A stretch of 6,624 nt of DNA from CAZSIA01 sp045126355 (GCA_045126355.1 JBGVOE010000095.1:1-6624); one strand, 5' to 3'; shown: positions 1 to 5,917, numbered from the stretch's first letter. Program-made: numbers and translations. Notes: generated from the sequence alone by a model not told the origin.

Positions 1-784
1 TAGAAACACCACATCCTGAGCGTAAAGAGCACTCTCCTAAATTAGCTAGTCTTAACGCACCAGGGTAATTTGAAGATCCTCCCATTATTCCAACATATCC
101 ATATGTTCCTTTATTTGAAAAATTCATTCTAGGCTTTAAAAAGTCCTTAATATCGCCGTTTTTTAGCAAATGCATATAATTTTCAGGTTGTAAAATACCA
201 ATATCGATATTAACAATTTCTTTTATTAAATCTTTTGCTTTATTTAAAAATAATCCCGGTTTTAAATAACCAATAGATACTGTTAAATCGCTTTTAACAG
301 CGTATTCATACATACCGTTATCCCCATTTAAACCTGAGTTAATATCAATTGAAATAACAGGTTTATTAACATTATTTAAATAGATTATCGCATCTAAAAT
401 CAACCCTCTTGGCTCACCTTTAAAGCCAGTACCTAAAAGTGCGTCTACATAAATATCATATTCTTTTAAATCATTACTTATAATCATCATCGGAATATTT
501 GATTCTTCACACTTCTTATAATAATAAAGGCCATCACTGCTAAATCTATTTGATGTTAAAATTATATGAGGATTATATCCTTTATTATGTAAAATCAACG
601 CTAATGCATAACCATCTCCTGCGTTATTACCACTTCCACAAAAGATAGCTATCTCATCGTGCCACTTGTATGATGAATACACTCCCATAGCTGCCCTATA
701 CATTAATTCTTTACTAGGAGTTCCAGTCTCTATTGTTAATGAATCTAATTTTCGCATATGATCTACTAATATTACTTTTTCCAT
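1..784 (-). CDS. nnr: Bifunctional NAD(P)H-hydrate epimerase / ADP- or ATP-dependent NAD(P)H-hydrate dehydratase, 3' end outside window
   Basis: Repairs NADHX and NADPHX, the hydrated dead-end forms of NAD(P)H: the N-terminal (YjeF_N) domain epimerises R to S, and the C-terminal ribokinase-like domain dehydrates the S form using ADP or ATP. I translated 261 residues; the frame runs off the left edge. The N-terminal domain shows CGSGNNAGDGYALA (49-62; usual form NNGGDG), DALLGTG (114-120) and SIDINSGLNGDNG (145-157). From about residue 218 the dehydratase domain begins with R-x5-KGTYGYVGIMGGSSNYPGA, its typical nucleotide-fold entry, so this is the fused form. The dehydratase active site lies outside the window. 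The start ATG at 784 follows AAAGGTGGG at good spacing and matches the family N-terminus; the next ATG (residue 10) would cut the conserved MRKLD segment. It appears to have its own promoter inside the terminator of the preceding gene. Family assignment is firm. Confidence 0.93.
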   Translation of the reverse strand, partial: MEKVILVDHMRKLDSLTIETGTPSKELMYRAAMGVYSSYKWHDEIAIFCGSGNNAGDGYALALILHNKGYNPHIILTSNRFSSDGLYYYKKCEESNIPMMIISNDLKEYDIYVDALLGTGFKGEPRGLILDAIIYLNNVNKPVISIDINSGLNGDNGMYEYAVKSDLTVSIGYLKPGLFLNKAKDLIKEIVNIDIGILQPENYMHLLKNGDIKDFLKPRMNFSNKGTYGYVGIMGGSSNYPGALRLANLGECSLRSGCGVS

Positions 785-802
785 ATTAATTCCCACCTTT
801 AA

Positions 803-847
803 AAAGAAAAACCTTAATTAAATTATATCACACTTAATTAAGGTTTT
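803..847 (-). terminator. Rho-independent terminator after SDR-1
   Basis: A perfect 14-bp inverted repeat has arms 847-834 and 821-808 (AAAACCTTAATTAA and its complement) and a 12-nt loop. On the minus strand the stem runs into T-rich sequence (TTTTTC then more T). It starts 16 bases after the SDR-1 stop codon. The stem is AT-rich with only two G-C pairs, so it may be leaky. The mirror-image arm also gives a T-run on the plus strand, but no plus-strand gene arrives here. Confidence 0.72.
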
Positions 848-850
848 AAA
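822..850 (-). promoter_or_regulatory. Putative nnr promoter with extended -10
   Basis: Read on the minus strand, TGATATAAT (830-822) is an extended -10 element (TGn plus a perfect TATAAT). Seventeen bases upstream, TTTAAA (850-845) is a 4/6 match to the -35 consensus. Transcription would start near 815, giving nnr a leader of about 30 nt with its ribosome-binding site. The -10 lies entirely in the loop of the hairpin that terminates SDR-1. It is a sequence-pattern prediction only. Confidence 0.6.
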
Positions 851-863
851 TTTAGTTATTTAA

Positions 864-1631
864 TTATAGATTAGCTCCATAATCACAAACAATAGTTTGT
901 CCTGTAATTGGTTTTGATTCATCACTTGCTAAAAATAATAATACATTAGCTACATCTTCTGCTGTACATGATGGACAATTTTTTAAATCAGCATGGGCGG
1001 CCATTGCGCCAAACATTTCCATATCCATACTAGCGAAATTCATACCAGCAGTCATTGGTGTTAAAATGTTACCTGGACATAATACATTACAACGAATATG
1101 AGATGCAGCAGTTCTCATTGCTGTATGTTTTGTAATACCGATAATAGCAGCTTTACTTGATACATAAGCTGCTCCTCCACCACCGTTATAACCAGCAACA
1201 CTAGCTACATTTACAATTGAACCTGCTTGTTGTGGTAACATATGTCTTAATGCAGCACGAATGCAGTACATTGTACCTTTTTGGTTGATTTGAATAACTC
1301 TATCTAAATCTTCATCATTAAATTTATTAACAGCTGCTAATCCTTCATCTAAGATACCAGCATTATTAATTAAAGCATCAATTTTACCAAATGTTTTAAC
1401 TGTAGTTTCAATTAAATTATCACAGTCTTCAACGCGTGAAATATCAGTAGGAATACTTAATACATTTCCACCCATTTCTTTAATTTCAGCCTCAACTAAA
1501 GCTAAAGCACTAGCTCTTCTGGCACTAATTACAACTGTAGCTCCTTCAGATGCAAATAATTTTGCAGAAGCAGCACCTACTCCAGAGTTTCCTCCTGTAA
1601 TTACAACAACTTTACCATCTAAACGTCCCAT
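864..1631 (-). CDS. Short-chain dehydrogenase/reductase, classical type, probably NADP(H)-dependent (SDR-1)
   Basis: A 255-residue cytosolic oxidoreductase of the classical SDR family (usual length about 250), interconverting an alcohol and a ketone; the substrate cannot be read from the sequence. It shows the Rossmann glycine motif TGGNSGVG (12-19), NNAG (89-92) and the catalytic set N116, S144, Y156, K160 (YVSSK). After the second beta strand comes S-A-R-R (36-39), with basic residues where NAD enzymes carry Asp, which points to NADP(H). Odd points: a run of four glycines (150-153) just before the catalytic Tyr, and CPSC (219-222) in the substrate-loop region where many relatives have a PLGR-like turn. 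The start follows AGGAGG (1642-1637) with a 5-nt spacer. It is the last gene of the nadK-nfnA-nfnB run, separated by a hairpin and with no clear promoter of its own. SDR-2 is a divergent paralogue of the same length. Confidence 0.9.
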   Translation of the reverse strand: MGRLDGKVVVITGGNSGVGAASAKLFASEGATVVISARRASALALVEAEIKEMGGNVLSIPTDISRVEDCDNLIETTVKTFGKIDALINNAGILDEGLAAVNKFNDEDLDRVIQINQKGTMYCIRAALRHMLPQQAGSIVNVASVAGYNGGGGAAYVSSKAAIIGITKHTAMRTAASHIRCNVLCPGNILTPMTAGMNFASMDMEMFGAMAAHADLKNCPSCTAEDVANVLLFLASDESKPITGQTIVCDYGANL

Positions 1632-1650
1632 TTTATCCTCCTATATTAAA

Positions 1651-1680
1651 ATTACCCAAAAGGAACGACTTTTGGGTAAT
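1651..1680 (-). terminator. Strong intergenic hairpin between nfnB and SDR-1, possible attenuator or partial terminator
   Basis: A perfect 12-bp stem (arms 1680-1669 and 1662-1651, ATTACCCAAAAG and its complement) closes a 6-nt loop. It starts 12 bases after the nfnB stop codon. On the minus strand it is followed by TTTAATATAG, a short broken T-run, and then within 8 bases by the SDR-1 ribosome-binding site. The weak T-run suggests partial termination or an mRNA-stabilising/processing hairpin rather than a full stop. Confidence 0.65.
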
Positions 1681-1692
1681 ATATTTTAACTA

Positions 1693-3084
1693 TTATTGTT
1701 TGTTTTTAATATATTCATCAATTCCAGCAGCTGCAGTTTTTCCTGCACCCATTGCTAAAATAACTGTTGCAGCACCTGTAACAGCGTCTCCACCAGCGTA
1801 TACACCTTCAACAGATGTTAAACCAGCTTCATTAACGATAATTCCACCCCAAGATTCAGTAGCTAAACCTGAAGTAGTTGCTTTGATAAGTGGGTTAGGG
1901 CTTGTACCTAAACTCATGATTACACAGTCAACGTCTAATACTAATTCGCTGTCTGGTTTTACAACTGGGCGACGACGTCCAGAAGCATCAGGTTCACCTA
2001 ATTCCATTTCAACGCATTTCATACCACAAACTGTACCAGTTTCATCACCTAAGATAGCAGTTGGGTTAGTTAATGTTTTGAAGATGATACCTTCTTCTTC
2101 AGCATGTTCAACTTCTTCTTTACGAGCAGGTAATTCTTCCATACCACGACGGTAAACGATATAAACTTTTTCAGCGCCTAAACGTAATGCACATCTAGCA
2201 GCGTCCATTGCAACGTTACCACCACCAACTACAGCAACATTTTTGCTTTGTTTGATTGGAGTAGTTGAATCTGGTCTATAAGCTTTCATTAAGTTAACGC
2301 GAGTTAAGAATTCGTTAGCTGAATATACACCTTTTAAGTTTTCACCAGGAATGTTCATGAATTTTGGAAGACCAGCACCACTACCAATGAATACTGCTTC
2401 AAAACCATATTCACTTACTAATTCATCAATTGTAATTGAACGTCCGATAACCATGTTAGTTTCAACTTTAACACCTAAAGCTACTAAACCATCGATTTCT
2501 TTTTGAACGATTGATTTTGGTAAACGGAATTCAGGAATACCATATACTAATACACCACCAGCTAAGTGTAATGCTTCGAAGATTGTAACTTCGTAACCTA
2601 ATTTAGCTAAGTCACCAGCACATGTTAAACCAGCAGGACCACTACCTACAACAGCTACTTTATGACCGTTAGATTCTGGTCTTACAGGAGCTTCTGTAGC
2701 ATGTTCATTATGCCAGTCAGCAACGAATCTTTCTAAGCGACCAATAGCAACTGGTTCACCTTTGATTCCACGAACACATAAACCTTCACATTGGCTTTCT
2801 TGAGGACATACACGTCCACAAACTGCAGGTAAGCTTGAAGATTTAGAAATAACTTGGTAAGCTTCTTCGAATTTACCTTGAGCTACTAAACCAACGAATT
2901 CAGGAATATGAATATGTACAGGACATCCACCCATACATCTAGGGTTTTTACATAATAAGCAACGTTGTGCTTCATCGATAGCCATTTCTTTAGTATAACC
3001 TGTAGCTACTTCTAAGAAGTTTTTACCACGTACGATTGGATCTTGAGATGGCATTGGGTTTTTCTTTAAAGACATATTAGCCAT
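1693..3084 (-). CDS. nfnB: NfnB: large subunit of NADH-dependent ferredoxin:NADP+ oxidoreductase (GltD/SudA-like flavoprotein)
   Basis: A 463-residue cytosolic iron-sulfur flavoprotein, full length for its family. With NfnA it forms the electron-bifurcating transhydrogenase that couples NADPH, NAD+ and ferredoxin; in studied homologues this subunit carries the bifurcating FAD, two [4Fe-4S] clusters and the NADP(H) site. Visible in order: eight N-terminal cysteines in two groups (C42, C45, C50, C54 and C89, C93, C99, C103), an FAD Rossmann motif VVGSGPAG (145-152), a second dinucleotide motif VVGGGNVAMDAAR (285-297), YRR at 311-313 (basic residues fitting the 2'-phosphate of NADPH) followed by PAR, and a C-terminal GGDAVTGAATVILAMGAGK (431-449). 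GltD, the glutamate synthase small subunit, has the same architecture, but no gltB lies nearby and nfnA is directly upstream, favouring Nfn. The start at 3084 is set by AAGGAGGT, which lies in the last codons of nfnA. Confidence 0.9.
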   Translation of the reverse strand: MANMSLKKNPMPSQDPIVRGKNFLEVATGYTKEMAIDEAQRCLLCKNPRCMGGCPVHIHIPEFVGLVAQGKFEEAYQVISKSSSLPAVCGRVCPQESQCEGLCVRGIKGEPVAIGRLERFVADWHNEHATEAPVRPESNGHKVAVVGSGPAGLTCAGDLAKLGYEVTIFEALHLAGGVLVYGIPEFRLPKSIVQKEIDGLVALGVKVETNMVIGRSITIDELVSEYGFEAVFIGSGAGLPKFMNIPGENLKGVYSANEFLTRVNLMKAYRPDSTTPIKQSKNVAVVGGGNVAMDAARCALRLGAEKVYIVYRRGMEELPARKEEVEHAEEEGIIFKTLTNPTAILGDETGTVCGMKCVEMELGEPDASGRRRPVVKPDSELVLDVDCVIMSLGTSPNPLIKATTSGLATESWGGIIVNEAGLTSVEGVYAGGDAVTGAATVILAMGAGKTAAAGIDEYIKNKQ

Positions 3085-3086
3085 GA

Positions 3087-3929
3087 TTACTTAACCTCCT
3101 TTTTGAATAAGTTACAAGCAGCTTCTCTAGCGTGAGCTTCGAATTCACCGTAACTTCTACCACGACTCATAGCTTCATCGAAGTCTACTTCGAATCCGTC
3201 AAAGTCTGGTCCGTCAACACATGCAAATTTAGTTTTTCCACCAACTGTTAAACGACATCCACCGCACATACCAGTTCCGTCGATCATAATTGGGTTCATA
3301 GAAACAACAGTTTTTACACCGAAAGGTTTTGTAGTAGCAACTACAAATTTCATCATGATAAGTGGTCCGATAGTGATTACTTCATCATAGTTTTCTCCAC
3401 TTTCAATTAATTCTTTTAAAGGAGCAGTAACTACACCTTTTTGACCATGAGAACCATCATCTGTCATTAAAATTAATTTATCAGATACAGCTCTAAATTC
3501 ATCTTCTAAGATTACTAAATCTTTATTTCTGAAACCTACGATTGAATGAACTTCGCATCCTAATTCATGTAATTTTTTAGCGATAGGATAAGCGATTGCG
3601 CAACCTACACCACCACCAACTACAGCAACTTTCTTTAATCCTTCTGTGTGTGTTGGAACACCTAAAGGACCAACGAAGTCGTGGATATAGTCTCCTTCTT
3701 CTAAATAATTTAATTGAATTGTAGATCCACCAACAATTTGGAAGATGATTGTGATTGTACCTTTTTCACGATCATAATCAGCAATTGTTAAAGGAATTCT
3801 TTCGCCATTTTCATCAACACGTAAAATAATGAATTGACCTGGCTCTGCTTTTTTTGCTACGAATGGAGCTTCAACTTCCATTAATGTAACAGTAGGATTA
3901 AGACAAACCTTTCTCACAATTTTGTTCAT
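3087..3929 (-). CDS. nfnA: NfnA: small subunit of NADH-dependent ferredoxin:NADP+ oxidoreductase (SudB-like)
   Basis: A 280-residue protein of the ferredoxin-NADP+ reductase fold with a C-terminal [2Fe-2S] segment, the partner of NfnB; in studied homologues it holds FAD and the NAD(H) site. RIPLTIAD (44-51) is the flavin-binding R-x-P-x-T motif, VVGGGVGCA (103-111) is the nucleotide-binding loop, and IDGTGMCGGCR (216-226) plus C237 is the cluster site. C222, C225, C237 and D217 match the three-Cys/one-Asp coordination reported for Nfn. I chose the ATG at 3929. It has AAAAGGAG nine bases upstream and yields the standard N-terminus, whereas the longer frame from TTG at 3962 adds 11 residues that overlap nadK and lacks a good ribosome-binding site. 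One base separates it from nadK upstream and two from nfnB downstream, so the three are clearly co-transcribed. The same fold occurs in PyrK, but no pyrD is present. Confidence 0.92.
   Translation of the reverse strand: MNKIVRKVCLNPTVTLMEVEAPFVAKKAEPGQFIILRVDENGERIPLTIADYDREKGTITIIFQIVGGSTIQLNYLEEGDYIHDFVGPLGVPTHTEGLKKVAVVGGGVGCAIAYPIAKKLHELGCEVHSIVGFRNKDLVILEDEFRAVSDKLILMTDDGSHGQKGVVTAPLKELIESGENYDEVITIGPLIMMKFVVATTKPFGVKTVVSMNPIMIDGTGMCGGCRLTVGGKTKFACVDGPDFDGFEVDFDEAMSRGRSYGEFEAHAREAACNLFKKEVK
3094..3102 (-). promoter_or_regulatory. nfnB ribosome-binding site inside the 3' end of nfnA
   Basis: AAGGAGGT on the minus strand is a near-perfect Shine-Dalgarno. It is encoded by the final Lys-Lys-Glu-Val codons of nfnA. 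AGGAGG (3100-3095) sits 10 nt before the ATG at 3084, and only two bases separate the nfnA stop from that ATG. This layout favours translational coupling and fixed subunit stoichiometry. Confidence 0.85.
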
Positions 3930-3930
3930 G

Positions 3931-4809
3931 TTATTTTTCTCCTTTTCTATTAATTGACACAACGCATTTATACACAGACTCGTATAAAGATTTTTGTTGT
4001 GAGAATTGAATCATTTTAAGATTCTTTGTTGATTTTTTGATCAACACTATATCGTTAGCGTTTACTGGATATTCAACATCTCCATCAACGATAACTACAT
4101 TTTGATTAATACCAACATTCTCATTCTTACACACTGTTAAATGAACAACATCATTTTTAGAAACAACAAGTGAAGAGAATGTTTTTGATTGAGGACAAAT
4201 TGGTGTAATTACATAACAATCACTACTTGTTGAAAGCAGTGGTCCTCCCGCACTTAAATTATATGCACTAGACCCATTAGGAGTTGACACAATTATTCCA
4301 TCTGTGTAAACTTCACTAAAATCTGTATTATTAATCGCAATATTAACACCAAGTATTTTAGGTGATGTGCCACGATGAACAACTACATCATTAAACGCTA
4401 CAAACTTTTCAACCTTTTTATTAGATCGAATTATCTTACATTCTAAAGCTAAGTGATTAGTTATAACATAATCATCACTTATAAGCTTATCAATATAAGT
4501 AGAGTAGTCATCTAATTCAGCAACAGCTAATGCACCAATTCTTCCAAGATTAATTCCCATAATTGGAATATTATATTTTTTGTATTTTCTAGCATAAGTT
4601 AAAATTGTTCCATCTCCACCTAAGACAATCATTAAATCAACTTGATTAATTTCTTCAGGTGAAATAAGGTAAGAGCAATTAGGGAAAACTAATTCTTGGG
4701 CATCAACAAAAACCGTAACACCTTTTTCTACTAAAGAATTAATAATTTCTTTAGAATGTGTTAACTCTTTATCTTTTTTCATATTTGCCACAAAAAGAAT
4801 TTTTTTCAT
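3931..4809 (-). CDS. nadK: NAD kinase (ATP- or polyphosphate-dependent)
   Basis: Phosphorylates NAD+ at the 2'-hydroxyl of the adenosine ribose to give NADP+, the only route to NADP. It is 292 residues, at the long end for Gram-positive NadK. Motifs: IVLGGDGTIL (61-70, containing GGDGT with the catalytic Asp at 66), GINLGRIGALA (85-95, the family's NxGxxGFL loop with Ala for Phe), FND (139-141), TDGIIVSTPNGSSAY (169-183, normally TGSTAY), SAGGP (186-190) and ITPICPQS (201-208). No signal peptide or membrane segment, so cytosolic. The ATG at 4809 follows AAAGGAG by 9 nt; a TTG directly before it (4812) would add one residue and is less likely. It is the first gene of the run with nfnA and nfnB, placing NADP+ synthesis under the same control as the transhydrogenase that reduces or oxidises it. 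The promoter upstream carries a palindromic operator-like site. Confidence 0.95.
   Translation of the reverse strand: MKKILFVANMKKDKELTHSKEIINSLVEKGVTVFVDAQELVFPNCSYLISPEEINQVDLMIVLGGDGTILTYARKYKKYNIPIMGINLGRIGALAVAELDDYSTYIDKLISDDYVITNHLALECKIIRSNKKVEKFVAFNDVVVHRGTSPKILGVNIAINNTDFSEVYTDGIIVSTPNGSSAYNLSAGGPLLSTSSDCYVITPICPQSKTFSSLVVSKNDVVHLTVCKNENVGINQNVVIVDGDVEYPVNANDIVLIKKSTKNLKMIQFSQQKSLYESVYKCVVSINRKGEK
3939..3946 (-). promoter_or_regulatory. nfnA ribosome-binding site inside the 3' end of nadK
   Basis: AAAAGGAG, read on the minus strand, overlaps the last Arg-Lys-Gly-Glu-Lys codons of nadK and lies 9 nt before the ATG at 3929. It decides that start over the upstream in-frame TTG at 3962. 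The nadK stop and the nfnA ATG are one base apart. Confidence 0.82.
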
Positions 4810-4844
4810 CAAAAGTTTCTCCTTTTTTTAACCATACATTATAT

Positions 4845-4873
4845 ATTATACTCTTTATTTTCTCTAGTGTAAA
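4845..4873 (-). promoter_or_regulatory. Promoter of the nadK-nfnA-nfnB operon
   Basis: On the minus strand TTTACA (4873-4868, 5/6 of the -35 consensus) and TATAAT (4850-4845, perfect -10) are separated by exactly 17 bases. A second TATAAT follows at 4843-4838. The start site would fall near 4838, about 30 bases before the ATG. It lies just downstream of the SDR-2 terminator, so nadK is not dependent on SDR-2 transcription. Confidence 0.82.
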
Positions 4874-4883
4874 TACACTAGAG
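4862..4883. promoter_or_regulatory. Perfect palindromic operator-like site over the -35 box of nadK
   Basis: Two 10-bp half-sites (CTCTAGTGTA and its exact reverse complement TACACTAGAG) flank a 2-bp AA spacer. One half-site contains the -35 hexamer and the rest extends upstream. That position is typical of a repressor operator for a two-fold symmetric DNA-binding protein. The half-site does not match the Rex pattern (TTGTGAA or TTGTTAA arms) or the CcpA cre consensus as I know them. A terminator role is unlikely because the loop would be 2 nt and no T-run follows. Confidence 0.68.
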
Positions 4884-4928
4884 TCTAATTATCTTCTAAA
4901 TTTCTTCATTTTTCGACATAAATTACGT

Positions 4929-4960
4929 AAAAATCCGCTCATATTTTGTAATACAAGCGG
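4929..4960 (-). terminator. Rho-independent terminator after SDR-2
   Basis: An 11-bp stem (4960-4950 with 4945-4935, two G-U pairs) closes an ACAA tetraloop. Its base is formed by CCGCT/AGCGG, followed on the minus strand by ATTTTT. It lies 25 bases after the SDR-2 stop codon and insulates SDR-2 from the nadK operon. Confidence 0.83.
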
Positions 4961-4985
4961 TATTTATATATTACTATTTAAAAAA

Positions 4986-5753
4986 TTAGAATGCAGTTAA
5001 ACCACTATCAGCAGTCATAACAGCACCATTAATAATAGATGCTTCATCACTAGCTAAGAATAATGCAGCATTAGCAATTTCTAATGGTTCAGCCATTCTG
5101 TTACCGAATCCTGCAGCTAACATCGCAACACCTAAACCTTTTTGGTCAGCTGTTGCATAAATTTCAGGCCCTACCATTTCAGTATTGATTCCACCAGGGC
5201 AAATTGCATTACAACGGATGTTATCATTTCTATAAACAAACGCAGTATTTTTAGTTAATCCCATAACAGCGTGTTTTGCCATAGTATAAGCACAACCACT
5301 CTTACCACCACAAATACCAGCAATTGAAGCAATATTTACAATACTTCCACCTTTACCATTTTCTAAGAATACTCTAACTGCTTTTCTTGTAGCCCAAGCT
5401 GGTCCATAAACGTCAACATTCATTAATCTTAGCATTAATGCTGTATCTAAATTTTCAGCAGGTGCAAAGTTATCCATTAAACCTGCGTTATTGATTAAAA
5501 TATCAAAGTGACCAAATTTTTCAATTGCAAATTCAATCATTTTTTCATTTGTTTCTTCTAACCCAATATCACCAGCGAATGCTACGATTTCACCAGGTAA
5601 TTCTTTACTTGCTTCTTCTAAAGCTCTTAATCTTTCTGCTCTTCTAGCTACAGCTACAACTTTAGCTCCTTCTTTAGCAAATAATAATGCGATTTCTTTT
5701 CCTACACCACTACTTGCACCAGTAACAACTGCTACTTTATTTTCTAATCTCAT
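4986..5753 (-). CDS. Short-chain dehydrogenase/reductase, classical type, probably NADP(H)-dependent (SDR-2)
   Basis: A 255-residue cytosolic SDR of unknown substrate. It shows TGASSGVG (11-18), NNAG (88-91), S143, Y156 and K160 (YTMAK), and the C-terminal ASDEA...G segment of classical SDRs. V-A-R-R (35-38) after the second beta strand lacks the NAD-specific Asp, so NADP(H) is the likely cofactor. The position of the catalytic Asn in the helix-4 motif appears to be Asp114 (VDVYGP, against INQKGT in SDR-1), an unusual change. The ATG at 5753 follows AAAAGGAG with a 10-nt spacer. It forms a single-gene unit with its own terminator and faces a LysR-type regulator across 182 bp, so that regulator probably controls it. 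It resembles SDR-1 in length and in the segment around CNAICPGGINTEM (181-193), but they differ enough to have different substrates. Confidence 0.9.
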   Translation of the reverse strand: MRLENKVAVVTGASSGVGKEIALLFAKEGAKVVAVARRAERLRALEEASKELPGEIVAFAGDIGLEETNEKMIEFAIEKFGHFDILINNAGLMDNFAPAENLDTALMLRLMNVDVYGPAWATRKAVRVFLENGKGGSIVNIASIAGICGGKSGCAYTMAKHAVMGLTKNTAFVYRNDNIRCNAICPGGINTEMVGPEIYATADQKGLGVAMLAAGFGNRMAEPLEIANAALFLASDEASIINGAVMTADSGLTAF

Positions 5754-5792
5754 ATTTTTATGTCTCCTTTTAAAATTATATTTTACAACTTA

Positions 5793-5821
5793 ATTATATA
5801 TACATCTTTGAAGAAAAAGAA
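5793..5821 (-). promoter_or_regulatory. Weak candidate promoter for SDR-2
   Basis: TATAAT on the minus strand (5798-5793) lies 40 bases before the SDR-2 start. The hexamer 17 bases upstream (TTCTTT, 5821-5816) is a poor -35, which would suit a promoter needing an activator such as the divergent LysR-type protein. The region is very AT-rich, so a chance match is possible. Confidence 0.4.
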
Positions 5822-5839
5822 TTATTAAAAACTTATTTC

Positions 5840-5859
5840 TGGTATAATAAAAAGTTATA
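5840..5859 (+). promoter_or_regulatory. Extended -10 promoter of the LysR-type gene with an overlapping dyad
   Basis: TGGTATAAT (5840-5848) is an extended -10 with a perfect TATAAT; no good -35 is visible. A dyad TATAA-N7-TTATA (5843-5859) overlaps it and fits the T-N11-A form of LysR-type binding sites, which suggests autoregulation. The start site would be near 5855, giving a leader of about 80 nt. The dyad is AT-only in its arms and could be chance. Confidence 0.5.
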
Positions 5860-5876
5860 TCAGTAAAAATATCTTG

Positions 5877-5917
5877 CTTGTATTTTAAAGTAAAAAGTAT
5901 TAAACTAAAATTACAAG
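5877..5917 (+). repeat. Imperfect inverted repeat in the leader of the LysR-type gene
   Basis: CTTGTATTTTA (5877-5887) and TAAAATTACAAG (5906-5917) are complementary with one bulged base, giving 11 pairs around an 18-nt loop. It ends 5 bases before the ribosome-binding site. It could be an mRNA hairpin affecting translation or a protein-binding dyad; the AT richness keeps certainty low. Confidence 0.4.

Noticed and set aside
1700..2155. Open frame of 151 codons on the plus strand opposite nfnB
   Set aside because: It lies wholly inside nfnB, has no ribosome-binding site or family motifs, and its Ser/Pro/Ile-rich composition is what the complement of nfnB codons gives.
1693..3929. Glutamate synthase small subunit (GltD) or sulfide dehydrogenase as the identity of the flavoprotein pair
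   Set aside because: No glutamate synthase large subunit is adjacent, and the directly coupled SudB-like subunit with its Asp/Cys [2Fe-2S] motif marks an Nfn-type pair. Sulfide dehydrogenase is an older name for related proteins and cannot be fully excluded by sequence alone.
3930..3962. Longer N-terminus for NfnA starting at TTG 3962
   Set aside because: The extra 11 residues overlap the nadK coding end and their start has no good ribosome-binding site, whereas the ATG at 3929 has AAAAGGAG at 9 nt and matches the family N-terminus.
4862..4883. Palindrome upstream of nadK as a terminator
   Set aside because: The arms are separated by only 2 bases, no T-run follows on either strand, and a proper terminator for SDR-2 already exists at 4960-4929.
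4758..5000. Open frame of 80 codons on the plus strand
   Set aside because: It crosses the nadK start, the nadK promoter, the palindrome and the SDR-2 terminator; its hydrophobic, Phe/Leu/Ile-rich product reflects AT-rich intergenic sequence.
5775..5780. Second TATAAT upstream of SDR-2 as its -10
   Set aside because: It would start transcription inside the ribosome-binding site at 5768-5763, leaving no usable leader.
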